A stretch of 64,000 bases of DNA from Mangrovivirga halotolerans (GCF_026241165.1 NZ_JAPFQN010000006.1:583705-647704), one strand, 5' to 3'. Shown: positions 35,969-45,730, counted from the first letter of the stretch. Program-made: numbers and translations. The notes: generated by a model not told the origin, from the letters alone.

Positions 35969-37747
35969 TTAATCCTTTTGTTGCCTCCGGAGACGCGTAC
36001 GATAGGCATTGAAAATCCTAGATTTTGATAGGAAGCCTGCATATTTACCCTCATCAATTACAGGGAGGTTCCAGGCTCCGGTTATTTCGAATTTATGCAT
36101 TACTGATTCCATGCTTTCTTTAGAACTAACATATGCGGGAGGGGAGTGCATAATACTTTTGATTATTATATTTTTTCTGGAATCTTCATCGAACATTATG
36201 CTCCTGACATCATCCAATGTAACTATGCCGACAAGTTCATTTTTATCTGAAACGACAGGAAAGATATTCCTTCTTGATTTTTGAACAAGTTCAACCAGAG
36301 TTCCCAGTGTTGCTTCGGGATCAATGGTAAGAAGATCTTTTTCGATGATCTTATTGAGATCAATCAGTGAAAGCAGTTGTTTATCCTTATCATAATTAAC
36401 AAGATCCCCACTTTCTACCAATGGTTTTGAATAGAAAGAAAACTTCTCAAAGTTCTTTGCTGTGTTGTAAGCCAATGCACTTACCAGCATTAATGGGATG
36501 AATAATTCATAACCACTGGTTATTTCAGCAATAAGGAAAATAGCTGTTAGAGGAGCATGAAGGACCCCACTCATTATACCACACATCCCAACCAAAGTAA
36601 AGTTTGCCGGACTAATTACTTCAGCACTAAAAATAAAATTAACAAGCAGAGCATATAAGTATCCGATTATTCCTCCTAGAAACAGGGATGGGCCAAATAT
36701 TCCTCCAGATCCACCAGAACCAATAGTAAGCGCTGTAGCAATCGGTTTAACCATTATAATAACAAAGAGAAAAATAAAAAGGAACAGAACATTATCTGTG
36801 TTGGCAAAAAATAGTGAATTCGAAATCAGAGTTTCTCCCTGGTCATTAAGTAATTGTTTAATAATACCATAGCCTTCTCCATACAATGGGGGGAGCACGA
36901 AAATAATTATTCCCAAAGCCACACCTCCAATCAGTGCTCGTTTTAACCCGCCTTTTATTTTATAAGTGATGCTTTCAAAATAAAACATAACACGGGTAAA
37001 GTAAACACTAAATATTCCGGAGATAAGACCCAGTCCGGCATAATATAAAATGTTTCCTTCTGAAAAATCCTCTTTAATACGGTGTGAAAAAAGAACATGT
37101 TCACCTAAAAGGGATAATGATATTACTGATCCACTTACAGAAGCAATGAGAAGAGGGATGAATGTTGCAATAGTGATTTCGCTAAATATCACTTCAATGG
37201 CGAAAATAACTCCTGCTATGGGGGAATTAAATATTGCTGAAATAGCTCCTGCTGCTCCACAACCGATCAATAGTGTCCTTTTCTTATAAGACAAGTGCAT
37301 TATCCGTCCAAGATTTGACCCGATGGAAGAGCCTGTAACTACAATTGGAGCCTCAAGTCCTACAGAACCACCCAGACCGACTGTTACCGCACTGGTTAAA
37401 AGCCGGCTGTATTGTAGAGACCTTTTCATTTTACTTCCTTTTTTGGAAATAAAATATAGAACTGTGGTAATACCGTGTCCTAAATGTTCTTTGAGAACAT
37501 ATTTTGCCAGGAGATAGGTCAATGCTATACCTACGGGCGGGATCAGTATAAAATAATATCTCGATTCGTTGAAATTGAAGTTTTTAGTAACCTGAGCCTG
37601 AAGAAGATGAACAGACTCCTTTAAAACTACAGCTGCAAGGCCAGCCAGGATCCCGATGAGAATACTCAGCATCAGCACAAAATTCTTGTCGTCAATGTGC
37701 TTAATCCGCCAAACCAGAAACTTACCTATCCAGTTGCTTTTTTTCAT
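35969..37747 (-). CDS. ClC-family chloride channel/transporter with CBS domains
   Basis: A 592-aa inner-membrane ClC protein. Selectivity and gate motifs are GSVGLEAP (gating Glu 132), TGSSIGSNLG and GGSGGIFGPSLFLGG. A tandem CBS pair follows from about residue 455 (for example IFPVVSDKNELVGIVTLDDV). In the segment FNSPIAGVIFAIEVIFSE a Val takes the place of the proton glutamate of E. coli ClcA, a feature of channel-type members. The start at 37747 is supported by a matching promoter at 37772-37802; the frame continues upstream, but only as a poor N-terminal extension. Confidence 0.92.
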   Translation of the reverse strand: MKKSNWIGKFLVWRIKHIDDKNFVLMLSILIGILAGLAAVVLKESVHLLQAQVTKNFNFNESRYYFILIPPVGIALTYLLAKYVLKEHLGHGITTVLYFISKKGSKMKRSLQYSRLLTSAVTVGLGGSVGLEAPIVVTGSSIGSNLGRIMHLSYKKRTLLIGCGAAGAISAIFNSPIAGVIFAIEVIFSEITIATFIPLLIASVSGSVISLSLLGEHVLFSHRIKEDFSEGNILYYAGLGLISGIFSVYFTRVMFYFESITYKIKGGLKRALIGGVALGIIIFVLPPLYGEGYGIIKQLLNDQGETLISNSLFFANTDNVLFLFIFLFVIIMVKPIATALTIGSGGSGGIFGPSLFLGGIIGYLYALLVNFIFSAEVISPANFTLVGMCGIMSGVLHAPLTAIFLIAEITSGYELFIPLMLVSALAYNTAKNFEKFSFYSKPLVESGDLVNYDKDKQLLSLIDLNKIIEKDLLTIDPEATLGTLVELVQKSRRNIFPVVSDKNELVGIVTLDDVRSIMFDEDSRKNIIIKSIMHSPPAYVSSKESMESVMHKFEITGAWNLPVIDEGKYAGFLSKSRIFNAYRTRLRRQQKD

Positions 37748-37771
37748 GAATCCTGTAGTGTAAAGATGATG

Positions 37772-37802
37772 CAAAGTTATAAGATATAGTTTAGTCACCA
37801 AA
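37772..37802 (-). promoter_or_regulatory. Bacteroidota-type promoter for the ClC gene
   Basis: On the minus strand: TTTG (37799-37802), exactly 19 bp, then TAACTTTG (37772-37779). This is a full match to the -33 TTTG / -7 TAnnTTTG consensus. Transcription would begin about 10-20 bp before the ATG at 37747. Confidence 0.7.
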
Positions 37803-37859
37803 CTCCTTCAATTAGTATAATTCTTTCAAATGACAGGTTTAGGTATTAAATTAAAATAT

Positions 37860-38864
37860 ATGAAAGCAATTATACCGGTTGCAGGTAGTGGCACACATTT
37901 GCGCCCCCTGACCCACACCCAGCCTAAGTGTCTTTTACCCCTTGCAGGAAAACCTATTCTTGGCCATATTATTGACTATCTTGGTGATTCGGGTATTGAT
38001 GAAATGATCTTCATAGTTGGTCATTTGAGCCAGAAAATCGAAAAATTCCTTGATGAGTTTTTATATGACAGAAAGATAAAATATAAAACAATATATCAGA
38101 ACCCGGGCCAGGGGCTGGGTCATGCGATTTTATTGGCTTCCGAATATTTTAAAGATGAAAAAGAAGTAATTGTTCATTTAGGAGATAGTATCATACGCAC
38201 AAGTCCGGAGTTTTTTTCTAAAGAGAATACACACTCAATGATCTGCCTCAAAAAAGTGAGCGTGCCAGGCAATTTTGGTATCTGCGAAGTTTCTTCTGAT
38301 GGGTTTATTCGCAAAATGGTTGAAAAACCCAAAGTGCCAAAATCCAATTATGCAATTGTCGGCCTTTATAGAATTCAGGAAATTCCTCTTTTCATTGAGA
38401 GCCTTCAAAATGAATTTGATTCAAAAAATGGAAAAGATGAAGCCCAGCTCACGGATGCTTTGCAATACATGCTTCAGAAAGGTTCAAAAATCAAAATGAT
38501 CAAAACCGACAGGTGGTTTGATTGTAGTAGAAAGACCTCTCTCCTTGAAGCGAATCGAATGTTAATGAATGTAGGCGAATTACCTGAAAATTATAATTCC
38601 ATATATTCAAAAACGATTATCATTCCTCCTGTTGTAATTGGAAAAAATTGTCATATTGAAAATGCAATTATTGGACCGAATGTTGTTGTTGGACACAACA
38701 GTGAAATTTATGGTGCGATTATTAAAGAATCGATATTGGGAAATAAAACGGAGATAAGAAATACTGTGATCGAAGAAAGCATAATAGGTAATGATTCCAC
38801 ATTTTATGGCAGTAATTTGAAATTAAACCTGGGGGATAATACTGATATAGATTTAACATCATGA
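37860..38864 (+). CDS. Nucleotidyltransferase / sugar-phosphate nucleotidylyltransferase
   Basis: A 334-aa enzyme of the glucose-1-phosphate thymidylyl/uridylyl/mannosyl transferase type, making NDP-sugars for surface glycans. The N-terminal signature is PVAGSGTHLRPLTHTQPKCLLPLAGKP, with His where most have Arg in GxGTRLRP. The metal-binding HLGDSII comes later, followed by a C-terminal left-handed beta-helix (hexapeptides from about 260, such as IENAIIGPNVVVGHNSEI). The start is the ATG before MKAIIPVAG; the 10 residues upstream are not family-like. It overlaps the VOC gene by 4 bp (ATGA). Confidence 0.88.
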   Translation: MKAIIPVAGSGTHLRPLTHTQPKCLLPLAGKPILGHIIDYLGDSGIDEMIFIVGHLSQKIEKFLDEFLYDRKIKYKTIYQNPGQGLGHAILLASEYFKDEKEVIVHLGDSIIRTSPEFFSKENTHSMICLKKVSVPGNFGICEVSSDGFIRKMVEKPKVPKSNYAIVGLYRIQEIPLFIESLQNEFDSKNGKDEAQLTDALQYMLQKGSKIKMIKTDRWFDCSRKTSLLEANRMLMNVGELPENYNSIYSKTIIIPPVVIGKNCHIENAIIGPNVVVGHNSEIYGAIIKESILGNKTEIRNTVIEESIIGNDSTFYGSNLKLNLGDNTDIDLTS

Positions 38865-39262
38865 ATATAGATAATTACAGTACGCAAATATTTGAGACCT
38901 GTTTGTACAGTCGTAATCTTGAGGCTGCGAAAACCTTTTATGTTGATAGGTTGGGATTTAGCCTATATACTTACGTACCTGATACTTTGCTCTTTTTGAA
39001 AATGAAATCCGGGATGCTTCTCATTTTTAATCCGGATAAGTCAAAAGACAAAGAAGGGCTTCCGCCTCACTTTGCAGAAGGCAAGCAACATATAGCTTTT
39101 AATATTGATGAGGAAAAATATGAAAAGGTAAAAATGGAATTACAAAAAGAGGGTATAGATATTATTCATGAAGAAAAATGGCCTTCAGGATCAAAGTCGT
39201 TTTACTTTGAAGATCCCGAAGGCCATGTTTTAGAATTTGTTCCGGCTAAAGTCTGGGACTAG
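38861..39262 (+). CDS. VOC-superfamily (glyoxalase/bleomycin-resistance-like) protein
   Basis: A 133-aa protein with the two beta-alpha-beta-beta-beta units of vicinal-oxygen-chelate proteins. The first is FETCLYSRNLEAAKTFYVDRLGFSL and the second ends SFYFEDPEGHVLEFV, with Glu and His in metal-ligand positions. The substrate is unknown; candidates are glyoxalase-like, fosfomycin-resistance-like or small-molecule binding. It is translationally coupled to the nucleotidyltransferase gene and converges on the AsmA gene with a 4-bp overlap of coding ends. Confidence 0.85.
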   Translation: MNIDNYSTQIFETCLYSRNLEAAKTFYVDRLGFSLYTYVPDTLLFLKMKSGMLLIFNPDKSKDKEGLPPHFAEGKQHIAFNIDEEKYEKVKMELQKEGIDIIHEEKWPSGSKSFYFEDPEGHVLEFVPAKVWD

Positions 39263-42246
39263 TTGCCGTCATCTTTTTTCTTCTTTTTACCGAAGATATC
39301 TTTAAGTGCGTTTTCAGCTTTTTCTTTAAGTTCTTCTTGTCCTTCTTCAATTTTTTCTTCGGCAACATTGCTTACGCTATCTTTTGCAGTTTGGACTACA
39401 ACATTAGCAGAGTCTTCAACTACCTTTTTCTGTGAATCTAACTCCGCCTGAGCTTCATCTTTTATTGCATCTGTTACCTGGCCAGTAGCAGACTCAGAGC
39501 CTGTTTTGGTACCAGGTCCGCCTGCTAATCCAAATGTCAGATCATTGAATTTCCCACCAACTTTGACTGGAATAGTGATTTCGTCTCCCACTACATCTTT
39601 TCCACCTGTAATAGAAGATGCCAGTTTATTAATTGCAGATCCAGCCGCACCGGTTGGAACGTCAATATTAAAGATGTAATCAACTGATCCATCAATTCCT
39701 GTTCTGCCGCTAACCTCGGCTTCATACCCTGAAATTGATACATCGAATGGTTGTGTAGTAACATAACCATCCTTAATAGTGAAGTTTACAAGTGCATCTT
39801 TAAGTCCGAAGCTATCTGCATCTTTAAGTTTGGTGATCTCCGTAATCCCTTCGATCAATCCACTGTCTTTTATCGCAGCATCAATTATTTCAATTAGACC
39901 GCTACCACTTAATGAAGATAATTTTGGACTGAAATCCTGCAGGAGTTCTCCATCTAAACTAAGGTCAGTATTAAAATATCCAGTCATATCTTCAGCAATA
40001 GGTGCCAGGGCCTGAACTGTATTAAAGTTTTGATAAGACTTAGGAATAGAAAGGTTTTTGATGTTTAATGAAATATCAAATTTAGGTTTATCAATATTTT
40101 CTGTATTGTAGGAGCCAGAAGTAGTGAACTGTCCTCCGAGAGAATTGAACACAAGGCTTTCCAATCTTACAGTGCTATTCCTAACAATTAGGTCTCCGGA
40201 GAGATTTGAAAGAGTTAAATTGTCATACTTAACTTCATTCGCATTTGTATGGAGAACCAGATCAAGATTTTCCGGAACTTTAATGACTTCCAATTCAGAT
40301 TCTTCTTCTTCCTCTGTTTCTTGTTCGTCTTCAGCCATGAATTCATTTACATTGAAAAAGTTACTTGAGACGTTGAATTCTCCACTAAGTAACCCATCGT
40401 TCATTACATAGCCCATATAATTGTTTACAGTACCAGATGCTTTAAAATCTGATTGTCCGCTTTTTCCATCTACTGTTTTGATATTTATATTAGCTGGAGT
40501 GAATACCGCATCAGCAGTTGTAATTTCTACTCCCTGTGGCATAGACTCTTGATCAGAATATTTAAAGTTTCTTAAACTGACACTACCCGAAGTTTGTAAA
40601 GCAGTATAATTTTCAGCTTCCACATCGCTAAACTTTCCTTTGGATTGAACATTGGCTATAATAGTACCGGCCATGTCTACACCTTCAATAGGATAAACTT
40701 TGTTTAGTTCTGCAACATCTAATTTACCATTCACTTTGGCATCCCAATTCGGGCTATCAAAATTAACGACATAAGCAGAAGCATTAACTTTATCCTCGCC
40801 TAGTAAAAAGCTCATGTCTGTCAAATTAAAAACTGCATTCTGCATGCTTCCATCCTTAGAATAAGAATGAGCTTCGAAGTGAATATCTTCTAATGGCACA
40901 GGATAGTCAGCATTTTTAACGTATCCATTTTCCAAAGTAGCGTCCAGATTAAAGGCAGGAATAATGTTTCTGACACTATCGTATTTACCCTCTGCTTTCG
41001 CTTCCAATGTAAAAATACCTTTTAGTGAGGTGTTCTCAACAGGGAAGACCCTTGTTACTTTTTCAAGGTCAAGTTTGGCTCTTGCATCAAGATCAATTGG
41101 ATAATCAACAAGGTTTTTAATTGCCAGATTCAGGTCAAATGGATTATCCTCTATATTAAAATGAAAATTACTTATATCTATACTCGTATAATCGATGTCT
41201 CCTTCCGGGCAAAGAATCTTTAAAGTCCCCTTAATATTTTCAACAGGAGTCGGCAGGTCGTCATATTTAAATGAACTGTTTTTTACGACAAGGTCAAGAC
41301 CAAATCCTGGCAGGCTATTTTCATTGTAAGTTCCTTTTGTCCATCCATCAAATGAAAATGCGCCTGTTGTTTCTATAACATCGAAAGATTCAGTGTAAAT
41401 TCCAGGGATCAGGGATAATAAAGATTTAAAGGAATTATCTTCGGCACCAAAGGTGATATCCATGGTTATATCTTCCTCTGGCATTTCAAAGACCCCATTC
41501 AGATTAAATGCAAATTCATTTACCTTGAAGTGGTTTTCTTTAAATTCAAACCTCATCTTTTCCAGATCCATATTCAGGATTATATCTGCATAAAACGATT
41601 TATTAGAAAGATATTGGACTTCTTCAAATTCAAAAGAGACTGTATCGATAGAAGTTTCAGTTTCCATGTCCAAAACAGTGTTTTCGAAATTTCCACTACC
41701 AGAATGGTTTAGTCCATACAGTTCAAGAATCATATTGGCAGACCGATCTTCATAAATGATCTTTCCATCTGAGATTTCCCAATGATTGATCTGTACTGCT
41801 ACCTCTGATGATGCTGTATCTGTTTCTTCTTCAACTTCTTCTTCAGAAATAAATATATCATAGTTAGCCTTTCCGTCTTGAAGAATCAGGGCATATACCT
41901 GAGGTTTACGTATGTAAATTGCAGATACTTCTATTTGGTCCCCGAAAATAACAGATAACGGCTTAAGGCTTACTTCAAACTCCTGAATTTCCGTTAACGG
42001 AATTCCTTCGAAATCTCCTCTTCCGACCAGACCGATTTCATCTATACTAACAGTTAGTGTTGGAAAGTGAGTAAAAAAGCTGATTGAAAAGGATTCAGCG
42101 TCATAGAATACATCCGCATCTACATTTTCAGCAATTGCATCATCTACGGCTTTTTTGATGTCATCTTTGAAAATGATGGGTAAAGTAATTGCTGCGATTA
42201 GCAGAATTACAATAATTGATACTAATATTATTAATACTTTTTTCAT
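39259..42246 (-). CDS. AsmA-family envelope protein
   Basis: A 995-aa protein with one N-terminal membrane segment (about residues 4-26), a long beta-strand-rich body in the AsmA/DUF748 style, and a C-terminal Glu/Lys-rich coiled tail ending KKKKKDDGN. Features include a first block with FFTHFPTLTVSIDEIGLVGRG and a C-terminal AsmA_2-like block (GSGLIEIIDAAIKDSGL... GRTGIDGSVDYIFNIDVP). AsmA proteins are bridge-like lipid-transport proteins between the two membranes, a view established in enterobacteria. No operon partner is evident. Confidence 0.85.
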   Translation of the reverse strand: MKKVLIILVSIIVILLIAAITLPIIFKDDIKKAVDDAIAENVDADVFYDAESFSISFFTHFPTLTVSIDEIGLVGRGDFEGIPLTEIQEFEVSLKPLSVIFGDQIEVSAIYIRKPQVYALILQDGKANYDIFISEEEVEEETDTASSEVAVQINHWEISDGKIIYEDRSANMILELYGLNHSGSGNFENTVLDMETETSIDTVSFEFEEVQYLSNKSFYADIILNMDLEKMRFEFKENHFKVNEFAFNLNGVFEMPEEDITMDITFGAEDNSFKSLLSLIPGIYTESFDVIETTGAFSFDGWTKGTYNENSLPGFGLDLVVKNSSFKYDDLPTPVENIKGTLKILCPEGDIDYTSIDISNFHFNIEDNPFDLNLAIKNLVDYPIDLDARAKLDLEKVTRVFPVENTSLKGIFTLEAKAEGKYDSVRNIIPAFNLDATLENGYVKNADYPVPLEDIHFEAHSYSKDGSMQNAVFNLTDMSFLLGEDKVNASAYVVNFDSPNWDAKVNGKLDVAELNKVYPIEGVDMAGTIIANVQSKGKFSDVEAENYTALQTSGSVSLRNFKYSDQESMPQGVEITTADAVFTPANINIKTVDGKSGQSDFKASGTVNNYMGYVMNDGLLSGEFNVSSNFFNVNEFMAEDEQETEEEEESELEVIKVPENLDLVLHTNANEVKYDNLTLSNLSGDLIVRNSTVRLESLVFNSLGGQFTTSGSYNTENIDKPKFDISLNIKNLSIPKSYQNFNTVQALAPIAEDMTGYFNTDLSLDGELLQDFSPKLSSLSGSGLIEIIDAAIKDSGLIEGITEITKLKDADSFGLKDALVNFTIKDGYVTTQPFDVSISGYEAEVSGRTGIDGSVDYIFNIDVPTGAAGSAINKLASSITGGKDVVGDEITIPVKVGGKFNDLTFGLAGGPGTKTGSESATGQVTDAIKDEAQAELDSQKKVVEDSANVVVQTAKDSVSNVAEEKIEEGQEELKEKAENALKDIFGKKKKKDDGN

Positions 42247-42706
42247 CTCTAAGCTGATTAAAAAATCTTTAGGATGAAGTTACAATAAATAAATATTATA
42301 TCGTGAGGGATAATTAAAGAAAAAAATAAGCCACCCGAATCTACTCGAGTGGCTCACCTAAAAATCTGTAATTTTAAACAAGCGAAACAGGTTTCTTATT
42401 TCTGTTTTATTAGAAACGGCAAAAACCTTATAATTATTACAAATTTATTACATAAATATGAATAATGCGCAGCAAAAGGTTGTTTATTTTATAATCTCTT
42501 GATTTAGTACAAAAAACTTTGACAATCAGGGTCTAATTTTTTGATTTTCAATTAGAAGGAATTCGAGATCTCGGCTTTAAAAGAATGAGCATTTATCTAC
42601 CGGGCAATAAGATTAATATAGAACTTGATCGGTGATGAAATGTAATAATAAGTTGGTTTTTTTATTCTAATAGAGGATTGGGTAATATTTGAAAAGGTGG
42701 GGATTA
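42247..42706. other. Non-coding gap upstream of AsmA gene
   Basis: 460 bp, very AT-rich, with no convincing reading frame on either strand. It contains one minus-strand terminator (42318-42354) that does not belong to any gene I can place, since the nearest minus-strand gene upstream ends 350 bp away. A hidden small RNA is possible. On the minus strand the AAACAG / CTGTTT pair near 42383-42405 can fold. Confidence 0.5.
42318..42354 (-). terminator. Orphan terminator
   Basis: AGCCACCCGA / TCGAGTGGCT imperfect 10-bp stem with a 6-nt loop, followed on the minus strand by TATTTTTTTC. There is no coding gene directly upstream on that strand. Confidence 0.55.
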
Positions 42707-43102
42707 TTATATTTTAGTCAGGGAAATATTTATATCTTCCATAAAAGAAAAGCTTGCTTTCTTACTGTTGATCTTTTTAACTATATAAAAAATTCTAAAG
42801 TTGGTACTCTCATCTTTTAAAATTAAGGAGTCACCTGTTATTTCATAATACAAAGTATTCGTTGTTGTATCAGATTGAAAAAAGCAGTCTTCATACCCAT
42901 AGATTTGTATTTTAACTGTGCCATCAGGCTTAAATTTATATCTAGCTTCTGCATGGAATGAATACAAGTCCATTAAGCCTGGATAGGATAATGAATCTGC
43001 TTCCCATTTTGCCTGCCATTCACCTACAATTTTACTATGATTATCCTTACATGAAAGGATGAATAGGAATAAGAGCAAAATGATAATTTTGTTTTTACAC
43101 AT
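42707..43102 (-). CDS. Small lipoprotein, lipocalin-like
   Basis: A 131-aa protein with lipobox LFILSC (Cys 18), then a domain opening KIVGEWQAKWEAD and later strands such as RYKFKPDGTVKIQIYG and YYEITGDSLILKDES. This pattern (short 'GxW' entry, alternating strands) recalls Bacteroidota lipocalin-like lipoproteins of unknown function. The envelope location is likely. It lies 1 bp after the aldehyde dehydrogenase gene, so it is probably its operon partner. Confidence 0.7.
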   Translation of the reverse strand: MCKNKIIILLLFLFILSCKDNHSKIVGEWQAKWEADSLSYPGLMDLYSFHAEARYKFKPDGTVKIQIYGYEDCFFQSDTTTNTLYYEITGDSLILKDESTNFRIFYIVKKINSKKASFSFMEDINISLTKI

Positions 43103-43103
43103 C

Positions 43104-44537
43104 TTAGAAATATTTCACCAGCATTTTGCTTACAAACCTTTTAAAAGAATTGTATGGGGGATGCAGTAAAGACGATGAAGGAAAGATCGTGTTTTGCTTT
43201 AAGATTGGTCTTTCATGTGAAAAAGCCCTGACACCCCAGTATCCATGTCCATTTCCAAACCCGCTGTTTCCGATACCTCCAAAAGGAATTTCTGTATTAG
43301 TAAATTGAATAACGCAATCATTTATCGCTGTGGTTCCACTTTGACAACTTTGAATAATGAACTTTTGATCTTTTGAAGTATTGCCAAAATAATATAACGC
43401 AAGAGGTTTAGGCTTGCTGTTGATAATTTCAGCTGCATTTTTAAGATCATCATATTCTATAATAGGTAATAACGGGCCAAAGATCTCTTCTCCCATTATT
43501 CTCATATCTTCCGATACCGAATCTAGTAATGTAGGACTAATAGTAATGTCATTGTTACTAAAGTTACCTCCTGAAATAACTTTCGCTCCTTTATCTACAG
43601 CATCCTGAAAGATATCTTTAATACGTTCACCATTTTTTTGGTTGATAATATTACAATAAGGAGTGGTTTCAGGGTCGTCGGAATGAAATTTCTCCTTAAT
43701 TGTTCTTTTAAGTGCTTCTATTAATTCATTTTTTATATCCTTATGCACAAGAAGATAATCGGGGGCAACACAGGTTTGCCCGGCATTTAAGAATTTACCA
43801 AAGACGATCTTCTCTGCCGAATCCTTTATTTTTGCATCCTTATGAATAATTGTAGGTGATTTACCTCCAAGCTCCAGGGTTACTCCAGTTAAATTTTTTG
43901 CTGCAGCTTCCATCACAATTTTTCCGACAGCCGGGCTACCGGTAAAAAAGATATGATCAAAGGGTAAAGAAAGTAAATATTGGGTCTCCGGAACTTCACC
44001 CTCAATAACTGCCACTTCAGCTTTATCAAATACTCTTGAAATTATTTCCTTAATAACTACATTGGTAGATGGTGTAAATTCACTGGGTTTGATAATACAG
44101 GTGTTTCCTGCTGCCACAGCACTGACTAATGGTCCTAAAGCAAGATTAAAAGGATAATTCCAGGGGGAAATTATTAACGTCCTGCCCTTAGGTTCAAAAA
44201 TCACTTCAGATGTAGATCCTAGTAATGGCAGTGGAGTATCTACTTTTTGAGGTCGTAGCCATTTTTTCAGGTTTTTGCATGTATGCCTTATCTCAGCCAA
44301 AACTACCCACGTTTCACTGATTTCAGTTTCTTCTGCCGGCTTCTGGAAGTCACGATATAAAGCTTGTTTAATTTCTTCCTGAAAATGAAGGATTTGCTTT
44401 TCAAGTTTTTTTAATTTTCTTATTCGGTCTTTTACTGTTGATTTCCTCAGTTGACGGCTAACAGCCAATTGATCTTCAAATATCGTAGAGATCTCTTTTT
44501 CAAATCCAGCTTTTGTTTCCTCGGCAGTAGTACTCAT
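43104..44537 (-). CDS. Aldehyde dehydrogenase family protein (class 3 type)
   Basis: NAD(P)-dependent oxidation of an aldehyde to the acid. The 477-aa protein has LELGGKSPTIIHKDA (catalytic Glu), NAGQTCVAPDYLLV (catalytic Cys) and EIFGPLLPIIEYDD. The overall pattern and the short Bacteroidota-style N-terminus fit ALDH3 (fatty/medium-chain aldehyde) enzymes, and the C-terminus is slightly hydrophobic and basic. The substrate is not proven. A lipoprotein gene follows immediately. Confidence 0.92.
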   Translation of the reverse strand: MSTTAEETKAGFEKEISTIFEDQLAVSRQLRKSTVKDRIRKLKKLEKQILHFQEEIKQALYRDFQKPAEETEISETWVVLAEIRHTCKNLKKWLRPQKVDTPLPLLGSTSEVIFEPKGRTLIISPWNYPFNLALGPLVSAVAAGNTCIIKPSEFTPSTNVVIKEIISRVFDKAEVAVIEGEVPETQYLLSLPFDHIFFTGSPAVGKIVMEAAAKNLTGVTLELGGKSPTIIHKDAKIKDSAEKIVFGKFLNAGQTCVAPDYLLVHKDIKNELIEALKRTIKEKFHSDDPETTPYCNIINQKNGERIKDIFQDAVDKGAKVISGGNFSNNDITISPTLLDSVSEDMRIMGEEIFGPLLPIIEYDDLKNAAEIINSKPKPLALYYFGNTSKDQKFIIQSCQSGTTAINDCVIQFTNTEIPFGGIGNSGFGNGHGYWGVRAFSHERPILKQNTIFPSSSLLHPPYNSFKRFVSKMLVKYF

Positions 44538-44701
44538 AAGAAAAGGGGTTTTTCTAAATATATGTTATCAATTTGTTAAACGCGAAAAACTCTACTAAAA
44601 GTTTTAAAATCATCCAGATCCTTACTTCTCACCATGATCTAATTGTTTAATCATTAATTTAATGTTAATTTAATGTTAACAAATAGATCTAATGTTAAGA
44701 A

Positions 44702-45385
44702 TTGGTTAACCGGCTTATTATATCAACCCTGGTATTATGCCTGCTATCTCTTCCCATAGCTGCGCAGGATTATGTTGATCAATTTAATAATGCATTAAAA
44801 GAAAATAAGAAAGTAGCCTCTCTCATTGATCAACTCGAAAACCGTTCCTCATTTAAAAATTTTGAAAAAAAATCTCTTGAGAAGGTTTTCTTTAAAATAC
44901 ATAGAAAGGTTTTAAAGGAGTATAAAAAATACTCTGAAATCACCAGTACATTATCAAATGGTGAATATGATTGTGTAACGGGTACAGCTTTGTATGCCTA
45001 TGTTTACCAATCTTTAGGATTGAAGACTGAGATTTTTGAGACTCCTTCACATGTATTTCTCGTTATAGAAGCAAACGGTAAAAAATATTTAATTGAATCC
45101 ACGTCACCACTTAATGGTTTTTTGGAGATTGATAAGGATATCAAATTGAATACCACTAATTCTTTAGGGATTTTAGTTGCCGATGAAACGGATGCCTTGA
45201 CTAATGAGGTGATAAATAAAATCACAATTAAAGAATTAGCTGCAATTTCACTTCACAATAAAGCTGCTAAGCTTTACTTGGAAAGGGATTATGTTTCAGC
45301 AGTGAGAACAATCAATGAAGCGTTAAGTATTTATCCTTCTGCAAGATCTGTATATCTCAAAAAGTTAATTTCCAGGCATATTTAA
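44702..45385 (+). CDS. Secreted protein with transglutaminase-like Cys/His motif
   Basis: A 227-aa protein with a signal peptide (about 22 residues, PIAAQD). The central part has EYDCVTGTALYAYVYQSLG, then PSHVFLVIEANGKKYLIEST. The order of Cys, His and an acidic residue resembles a transglutaminase-like/cysteine-peptidase fold. The C-terminus is a helical TPR-like end (AAKLYLERDYVSAVRTINEAL). The start is TTG, as there is no in-frame ATG in a sensible place. Possible activity is on envelope proteins or peptidoglycan peptides (inference). It stands alone. Confidence 0.55.
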   Translation: MVNRLIISTLVLCLLSLPIAAQDYVDQFNNALKENKKVASLIDQLENRSSFKNFEKKSLEKVFFKIHRKVLKEYKKYSEITSTLSNGEYDCVTGTALYAYVYQSLGLKTEIFETPSHVFLVIEANGKKYLIESTSPLNGFLEIDKDIKLNTTNSLGILVADETDALTNEVINKITIKELAAISLHNKAAKLYLERDYVSAVRTINEALSIYPSARSVYLKKLISRHI

Positions 45386-45654
45386 CAAATCGTCAGTAAT
45401 ACAATCTGATTATTTCTAATAAAACATAACCAGCTACTTTTTTTATTATGACTTATCCAGCATTGATAAGGTGAATTTCTATTGGATTCAATATCAACCT
45501 ATCTCAAATACAACTTCTCTTACCAGCTTTATTATTGTTTAGCTACGACCGTTATGTTTAACCAAAATTAATAATCCCTGTGATGATAAATAGAGGCTTT
45601 AAAATGTGACGTCTCCTTATGTTAAGGAAATAATTTCAGGGTATGGTTAATATA
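45386..45654. other. Non-coding gap, nothing recognised
   Basis: This 269-bp part of the 345-bp gap holds only short frames and no clear promoter, repeat or RNA gene that I can identify. A bidirectional terminator closes it on the right. Confidence 0.5.
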
Positions 45655-45693
45655 AAATAAAAACTCCCCTCAGAAAGAAGGGAGTTTTTTATT
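45655..45693. terminator. Bidirectional terminator
   Basis: AAACTCCC...GGGAGTTT stem with inner TC/GA pairing, A-run left and T-run right. It best serves the minus-strand OmpA gene ending at 45731, and could also stop transcription from the plus-strand gene ending at 45385. Confidence 0.75.
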
Positions 45694-45730
45694 TCGATTG
45701 TTAGCTATTCACTTTTAAAATCGTGATCAT

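Noticed and set aside
37748..37801. Upstream in-frame start for the ClC gene
   Set aside because: It would lie within or upstream of the promoter at 37772-37802, so the message would not include it.
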